From the NCBI GenBank assembly GCA_947167415.1, contig CAMVHY010000015.1, positions 1 through 11,485 on the forward strand: a DNA stretch of 11,485 nucleotides. Direction: 5' to 3'. The notes below the pieces were generated by a model. The model saw only the letters and a program-made list of their open reading frames with translations, was not told the origin of the DNA and did not search any database. Within the stretch, counting starts at the first letter, position 1. The number at the start of each line of letters is the position of its first letter. The stretch is from an uncultured Clostridia bacterium (GTDB taxonomy: Bacteria > Bacillota > Clostridia > Lachnospirales > CAMVHY01). The translations under genes and the position numbers were made by a program. Positions 7,941 to 11,485 of this stretch are shown in pieces.

Positions 7941-7975
7941 AAAATAAAGCCAATAATTTTTTTGGCTTTATTTTT
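7941..7975. terminator. Bidirectional terminator after the giant gene
   Basis: A perfect 13-bp stem pairs 7941-7953 with 7962-7974 around an 8-base loop. The stem contains AAAGCCAA/TTGGCTTT and is flanked by T's on the right and A's on the left, so it can also end minus-strand transcripts arriving from the IS remnant side. Confidence 0.9.
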
Positions 7976-7980
7976 ATTAT

Positions 7981-8043
7981 CTAAGTAAAGCTATTAAATT
8001 TTTGTTCAAGTAAATTGTTTTTATTTCTTCTTTCTTCTGGCAT
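7981..8043 (-). CDS. Possible 20-residue peptide ORF, charged; uncertain
   Basis: The ATG at 8043-8041 (minus strand) follows an AAGAAGGA-type ribosome-binding site by about 6 bases and begins MPEERRNKNN. It stops at 7981, just before the bidirectional terminator. The frame stays open upstream to a stop, with the reading ISDENKDKNQEGKN. That stretch resembles the beginning of the 25-residue ORF at 10119 (S, D, D, K, E and N shared out of 14 positions). No promoter is visible, and the decayed IS lies directly upstream. It may be a real small gene, the 3' end of one truncated by the IS, or chance in A+T-rich DNA. Confidence 0.2.
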   Translation of the reverse strand: MPEERRNKNNLLEQKFNSFT

Positions 8044-8130
8044 GTTTTTTCCTTCTTGATTTTTATCTTTATTCTCATCGCTTATCTATTGCGCTATAGA
8101 AAGTGTGTACGTAAGAAAAATTTAAAATAA

Positions 8131-8716
8131 TTATAAATACATAAAGATACAACGAATATAAATAGAAGCGATGAAACCATCGAGCGTTTTAGCGTATCTG
8201 GTAGCGACACCGCGTCAATGTTTAAAAGCAAGGAAAGTATTCTCGATAATATGTAGAAAACAATAAAGTTTACGGTGAGACTACTGTCTCTTTTCTTCAA
8301 AACCCTAAAATCTTTAAAATCACGTTGTTCAAATCTGTTGCGTTTTGGAAGGATAACTGCTTTTATGTTTCGTTTTGCAATATAAGACAAGACTTCGTTG
8401 GTATCATAAACACGATCTGCAAAGACTAATTTTGCATCGAGATTTTTGAGCAAGTTAATAGCTTCTTTATAATCGGCATACTTCTCCTCTGTAACAATAA
8501 ATTTTACAGGCAGACCGTGCTCATTGACGGCTAATTATAATTTTTTGAATTGAGCTTCCTTTTGTCTTTGATATGGCCAGATTTCCGCCGCGAGCTCCAA
8601 CTGCATGCTGATGCGCTTTTACATAACTTGAGTCTATCATTAACCATACCTTTCAATATCTCAAATAATTTTTTCAACATGCCTTTTTGTTGCCATCGAA
8701 TAAATACATCATTATA
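8131..8716 (-). pseudogene. Decayed IS5-family transposase, 5'-truncated, multiple frameshifts
   Basis: The minus strand holds pieces of a DDE transposase of the IS5 family (IS427/IS1031-like layout) in changing frames. From the N-terminal side: YNDVFIRWQQKGMLKKLFEI (from 8716); a frameshift to MIDSSYVKAHQHAVGARGGN (from 8640, first catalytic Asp); a frameshift to LAVNEHGLPVKFIVTEE and on to LVFADRVYDTNEV (second Asp), running to about 8300; then a frameshift to HIIENTFLAFKH (Glu) and RGVATRYAKTLDGFIASIYI, ending at 8131. In-frame stops lie at 8537-8535 and at 8217-8215, where a Trp is expected. About 60 N-terminal residues are missing, with stop codons upstream of YND. The protein cannot be made, and without a helper copy the element is dead. 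Confidence 0.88.
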
Positions 8717-8718
8717 TT
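8690..8718 (+). promoter_or_regulatory. Probable promoter of the symporter gene, overlapping the IS remnant
   Basis: TTGCCA (8690-8695), a 17-base spacer, then TATATT (8713-8718). An alternative -10, TATAAT at 8721-8726, lacks a matching -35. The -35 box lies within the transposase-derived sequence (antisense to the Arg-Trp-Gln-Gln codons). The ribosome-binding site GGGGAG (8741-8746) follows. Confidence 0.55.
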
Positions 8719-8753
8719 ATTATAATGAAAAGATTTATAAGGGGAGTTTATAT

Positions 8754-10022
8754 ATGGGTAAAAAATTTTCGTTAGCAAAAAAAATTTTTATTGCTATGAT
8801 CCTAGGTTGTTTGGTTGGAATTTTATTTAACTATTTAAAAGAAAAATATGGCTTAGACGAATTTGAAAGATTTTTTTTAGACGGCTGTGTAAAAATGATT
8901 GGCACGGCATTTACAAATTTAATTAAAGCGATGGTCATGCCATTAGTTTTTGTAAGTATTTCGCTTGGCGTCGCATCGATTGGAAATTTAAAAAAATTGA
9001 GTCGAGTCGGCTTAAAAATTTTTTTATTTTATCTTGGCACAACAATAATTGCTGTCAGTCTAGCAATATTTTTAACAAAATTTATTAATCCGGCAACTAA
9101 TTTTCACGTAAAAAATAAATTTAATTTAAATCAAGAAATAAATGACGAGCCACAAAAAAAAGTTAGCATTGCAAATATGATTTTAGAAAGTGTTCCAACT
9201 AATCCGATTCAATCTTTTGTCCAAGAAAACATGTTACAAATTATTTTTTTGGCGATTTTATTAGGTGTCGCAATTACGCTCTTACAAGAAAAATCTAATC
9301 TAATAAAAGAATTTCTCGAGCAATCAAACGAAATAAATTTAACGATTATAAACATGATAATGAACTTCGCGCCGATAGGAGTTTTTTGTTTGATAACTTA
9401 TACGTTTTCAAATTTTGGAATTGGAATGATTTCATCGATGGCAAAATATATATTTGTTTTTTATTTGGCATTAATAATTCATACGATTCTTGTTTATGGG
9501 TTGATGCTAAAAATTTTTACAGGTCTAAGCATAAAAAAATTTTGGCAAAAGTTTTGGCCGGTGGCAAGTGTTGCTTTTTCTACGGCATCATCAAATGCGT
9601 CGTTACCAATTTCAATTAAAGCTTCGGATAATATGGGTGTCTCAAAAAATATTTCTTCGTTTGCTTTATCTCTCGGCGCAACAATAAATATGAATGGAAC
9701 GTCAATTATGCATGGAATCACAGTTGTTTTTTTGGCACATATTTATAACGTAAATTTAAGTTTATCTGATTTAATAAAAGTTGTTTGCACATCAACGCTT
9801 GCATCGATAGGAACGGCAGGTGTTCCGGGAATAGGGATGCTTATGATGGCAATGGTTTTAAAATCAATTAATATCCCTGCTGAAGGTTTAGCAATTGTTT
9901 TGGGCATCGACAGAATTTTAGACACTGGCAGAACAGTTGTAAATGTTATGGGCGATAGTGTTTGCACTCTTATCGTTGCTTGCTTAGAAAAAGAATTTGA
10001 CCGAAAAAAATTTGATTCGTGA
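8754..10022 (+). CDS. Dicarboxylate/amino acid:cation symporter (DAACS, GltT/GltP-like)
   Basis: A 422-residue secondary transporter of the glutamate transporter fold (SLC1/DAACS), which imports acidic amino acids or C4-dicarboxylates with Na+ or H+. Seen: N-terminal helices; hairpin HP1 STASSNASLP (276-285); the TM7 motif NMNGT (312-316); HP2 GTAGVPG (353-359); and TM8 DRILDTGRTVVNVMGD (386-401), with Asp390, Arg393, Asn397 and Asp401 in the substrate and sodium positions. The arginine favours an acidic substrate over neutral amino acids. Odd: the TM7 motif is normally NMDGT, and the Asp that helps bind sodium is Asn314 here. The start is ATG 8754, after GGGGAG at 8741-8746; the open frame extends back to 8550, but only through IS remnant sequence. 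Glutamate, aspartate, serine or succinate cannot be told apart by eye. Confidence 0.92.
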   Translation: MGKKFSLAKKIFIAMILGCLVGILFNYLKEKYGLDEFERFFLDGCVKMIGTAFTNLIKAMVMPLVFVSISLGVASIGNLKKLSRVGLKIFLFYLGTTIIAVSLAIFLTKFINPATNFHVKNKFNLNQEINDEPQKKVSIANMILESVPTNPIQSFVQENMLQIIFLAILLGVAITLLQEKSNLIKEFLEQSNEINLTIINMIMNFAPIGVFCLITYTFSNFGIGMISSMAKYIFVFYLALIIHTILVYGLMLKIFTGLSIKKFWQKFWPVASVAFSTASSNASLPISIKASDNMGVSKNISSFALSLGATINMNGTSIMHGITVVFLAHIYNVNLSLSDLIKVVCTSTLASIGTAGVPGIGMLMMAMVLKSINIPAEGLAIVLGIDRILDTGRTVVNVMGDSVCTLIVACLEKEFDRKKFDS

Positions 10023-10056
10023 ATAAAAAAAAAATAGCCGGTAATAATATTATTCG

Positions 10057-10086
10057 TCATAGATAATAAAAAATAAAATTCTATGA
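10057..10086. other. Short inverted repeat between the symporter and the small ORF
   Basis: TCATAGA (10057-10063) and TCTATGA (10080-10086) form a 7-bp perfect inverted repeat with a 16-base A+T-rich loop. No T run follows, so it is not a standard terminator. It could be an operator-like or RNA-processing site, or chance. Confidence 0.25.
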
Positions 10087-10118
10087 TTGACTTATTAAAT
10101 CGAGGAGGTTAAATAGTC

Positions 10119-10196
10119 ATGTCTGATAATAAAAATGATAAATACGGTGAAGAAGAAAATAATTCTTCTGATAAAAAAAATAAAAATAATAAATAG
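10119..10196 (+). CDS. Small ORF, 25-residue highly charged peptide, strong ribosome-binding site
   Basis: A 25-codon frame starting MSDNKNDKYGEEEN and ending in a Lys/Asn-rich tail, with no hydrophobic segment. I do not recognise it. Support for translation is the very strong GAGGAGG at 10103-10109, 9 bases before the ATG, the best match to the 16S tail in the window, and the terminator that follows 5 bases after the stop. No convincing promoter of its own and no terminator after the symporter were found, so it may be read from the symporter transcript. The composition suggests an unstructured peptide. The short length and biased composition mean chance is not excluded. Confidence 0.5.
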   Translation: MSDNKNDKYGEEENNSSDKKNKNNK

Positions 10197-10201
10197 CACA
10201 C

Positions 10202-10244
10202 AAAAACACACGCTGAATTATAAAAATCAACGTGTGTTTTTTTT
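10202..10244. terminator. Bidirectional terminator between the small ORF and holA
   Basis: AAAAACACACG-C-TGA (10202-10216) pairs with TCA-A-CGTGTGTTTTT (10227-10241) around a 10-base loop, with one C/A mismatch. T's to 10244 follow on the plus strand and A's at 10202-10206 give a T run on the minus strand. It serves the rightward small ORF and the leftward holA, whose stop codon it touches. Confidence 0.85.
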
Positions 10245-11226
10245 ATGCACTATATTTTGTGATTAAATTATCGACGGCAATCTTATCAAGCGTTTGTCCC
10301 GTTTTAATTTTAAAATCTATTTCACGACATTCTCTTATCCCACAAATTAATTTATCACAAGAAAAATTTTTGCCTTGCTTTAAACAATCCGAAACAATAA
10401 AACTTCTTGTACTTAATAAATCAGCAATCGAATTTATATCTTTTCCTGACTCATAAAAAATTTTTGCTTGTAGAATAAAAATAAATTGCCGCGCAATCAT
10501 AAATAAAATCATAAACGGCTGCTCTTTTAAAAAAATCAAATTATTATAATCTTCGAGTGCCAATTCAAGATTTTTATCGCCCATGTGAAAAACCAAATCA
10601 AAAATTTTTGTTTCTATATTTTTGCTACACATCAAATTAATATCGTCGCGTGTGATTTTACGCGAATCATTTTTATATGCAATTAATTTGTCGATTTCAT
10701 TTTTTAAAAAATACATATCGCTACCAACATTTTTTAAAATTAATTCTGCGTCATCAGGCAAAATTTCTTTTGCATCGCGTTTAAAAATTTTTATAATCCA
10801 CTTAATCAATTCTTTTTTCGATGGCGATTTTATTTCAAAAATTTCTCCCACATCACAAATTTTTTTATATAACTTATTTCGCTTATCTATTTTTTTTTCT
10901 ACAAAAACTAAAATATTTGTTTCACAAAAATCAGGCATACTTTTTAAAATCATATCTACTTCATTTTTTTTGCCCGTATAAAAAAAATCACTTTCTTTAA
11001 TCAAAATTAATCTGTGTTCGCTCATAAAAGGCAATAATTTTGCACAATCAATTATTTCAAATACATTCCCATTAAAAATATTAAAATTCATATCCAAAAA
11101 ATTTTGATTCACAAATTTTTTTTTCATCGCGTCAACATAATAATCAATCAAATAATTTTCTGTGCCATAAAATAAATATAAATTTTTTAAGCCGTCTTTT
11201 TCAATTTTTTTTAAAATATCAGCCAC
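10243..11226 (-). CDS. holA: DNA polymerase III, delta subunit
   Basis: A 327-residue clamp-loader subunit: delta opens the sliding clamp so that it can be loaded on primed DNA during replication. Family landmarks in order: LYLFYGTENYLID (16-28, the degenerate nucleotide-site region), LLPFMSEHRLILIKE (the usual lPf-e-R segment), ILVFVEKKIDKRNKLYKKI (the usual D-R-KLYK segment), IFDLVFHMGDKNLELAL opening the C-terminal collar domain, and TGQTLDKIAVDNLI near the end. The length is typical of Bacillota HolA (about 330-345). The start is GTG at 11226-11224, preceded by AGGGTG at 11239-11234 with 7 bases between. An extended -10 motif TGCTAAAAT (minus strand, 11265-11257) is a likely promoter element. 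It converges on the small ORF through a shared terminator and diverges from the promoter at the right edge. Confidence 0.95.
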   Translation of the reverse strand: MADILKKIEKDGLKNLYLFYGTENYLIDYYVDAMKKKFVNQNFLDMNFNIFNGNVFEIIDCAKLLPFMSEHRLILIKESDFFYTGKKNEVDMILKSMPDFCETNILVFVEKKIDKRNKLYKKICDVGEIFEIKSPSKKELIKWIIKIFKRDAKEILPDDAELILKNVGSDMYFLKNEIDKLIAYKNDSRKITRDDINLMCSKNIETKIFDLVFHMGDKNLELALEDYNNLIFLKEQPFMILFMIARQFIFILQAKIFYESGKDINSIADLLSTRSFIVSDCLKQGKNFSCDKLICGIRECREIDFKIKTGQTLDKIAVDNLITKYSA

Positions 11227-11363
11227 AATTAATCACCCTAAATTTTTTTGATTAATATTTTAGCAAGCAAAAAATTTTTTTAAATTAAGTCGTGGGCAAA
11301 AATATTTCACCCAAACAAATATTAATTAACATATGAAATTTATAAAAATATTTGAATTACCAC

Positions 11364-11392
11364 TTGACAAATAAAAATTTTTGCTTTAGAAT
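11364..11392 (+). promoter_or_regulatory. Consensus-quality promoter reading into the right edge
   Basis: TTGACA (11364-11369), exactly 17 bases, then TAGAAT (11387-11392). It diverges from holA. The expected start of transcription, near 11399, falls at the first bases of the ribosome-binding-site-like GGGGAG (11400-11405), which would leave almost no leader. Confidence 0.8.
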
Positions 11393-11404
11393 CTACATTG
11401 GGGA

Positions 11405-11434
11405 GCGTTAAATGGCGTCGCGTTAAATGGCGTC
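11405..11434 (+). repeat. Perfect 15-bp tandem duplication
   Basis: GCGTTAAATGGCGTC occurs at 11405-11419 and again at 11420-11434 with no gap or mismatch. Each copy contains an ATG in the same frame, because the unit is a multiple of three, and each contains TAA directly before its ATG. Confidence 0.95.
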
Positions 11435-11485
11435 ATTTTTTTATTTTGATTATGCTCTCAAAATGATGTTTCTTGATATTTTTTT
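11427..11485 (+). CDS. Possible 5' end of a gene cut by the window edge
   Basis: From the ATG in the second copy of the 15-bp repeat the frame reads MASFFYFDYALKMMFLDIF and is open to the window end. Upstream lie a consensus promoter and GGGGAG (11400-11405). That site is best spaced for the first ATG (11412), which gives only MASR and a TAA directly touching the second ATG. Translation of the longer frame would therefore need restart at the adjacent ATG. The product cannot be named from 19 residues. It does not look like ribosomal protein S20, which often neighbours holA. Confidence 0.35.
   Translation, partial: MASFFYFDYALKMMFLDIF

Noticed and set aside
8215..8217. TGA at a Trp position of the transposase as a hint of TGA recoding
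   Set aside because: The reading frame is broken by several frameshifts and another stop, and intact genes here use TGG for Trp and TGA as stop.
8550..8753. N-terminal extension of the symporter frame back to 8550
   Set aside because: The extension is antisense to the transposase relic, and the well-placed GGGGAG with ATG 8754 gives the family's normal N-terminus.
10083..10112. Nine-codon leader frame (MIDLLNRGG) covering the ribosome-binding site of the small ORF
   Set aside because: It has no ribosome-binding site of its own; probably chance.
10622..10981. Plus-strand ORF opposite holA (also 10232-10456)
   Set aside because: Shadow of holA, hydrophobic by antisense composition, without a start signal.
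11405..11485. Start of rpsT or a structural RNA after the strong promoter
   Set aside because: The frame does not resemble ribosomal protein S20, and the repeat forms no stable hairpin or tRNA-like fold.

Overview
The window is strongly A+T-rich, uses the standard code (TGG for Trp, TGA as a working stop) and has strong Shine-Dalgarno sites of the GGGGAGG/AAGGGGG type. Together with the gene set (HU next to RqcP, a YitT-family membrane protein, Nth, HolA) this points to a low-GC member of the Bacillota. The genus cannot be told from the sequence. A host-associated or symbiotic life is a guess based on the very large protease/coiled-coil protein and the decayed insertion sequence.

Region 1 (about 120-2376) is a housekeeping block read rightward: HU (GTG start), the ribosome quality control RNA-binding protein RqcP, a YitT/DUF2179 membrane protein overlapping rqcP by 8 bases, and endonuclease III. 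A terminator-like hairpin lies between hup and rqcP, and a strong terminator follows nth.

Region 2 (about 2438-7974) is one transcription unit with its own promoter and terminator. It encodes a 1788-residue protein: a duplicated N-terminal module of unknown function, a calpain-like (clan CA) cysteine protease domain with a complete Cys/His/Asp set, a coiled-coil region of about 500 residues that includes three near-identical 35-residue repeats, and a C-terminal hydrophobic hairpin of two membrane segments. It has no signal peptide. This is the most unusual object in the window.

Region 3 (about 7975-8753) is accessory debris: a possible 20-codon ORF and a decayed IS5-family transposase on the minus strand, with at least three frameshifts and two stops, missing its N-terminus. 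The promoter of the next gene appears to overlap the truncated end of this remnant.

Region 4 (8754-10245) holds a dicarboxylate/amino acid:cation symporter with an unusual NMNGT motif (normally NMDGT), then a 25-codon ORF with a very strong ribosome-binding site, then a bidirectional terminator shared with holA.

Region 5 (10243-11485) holds holA (DNA polymerase III delta) on the minus strand. Diverging from it is a consensus-quality promoter reading into the right edge, where a 15-bp perfect tandem duplication carries two in-frame ATGs separated by a stop at what may be the start of a gene cut by the window end.
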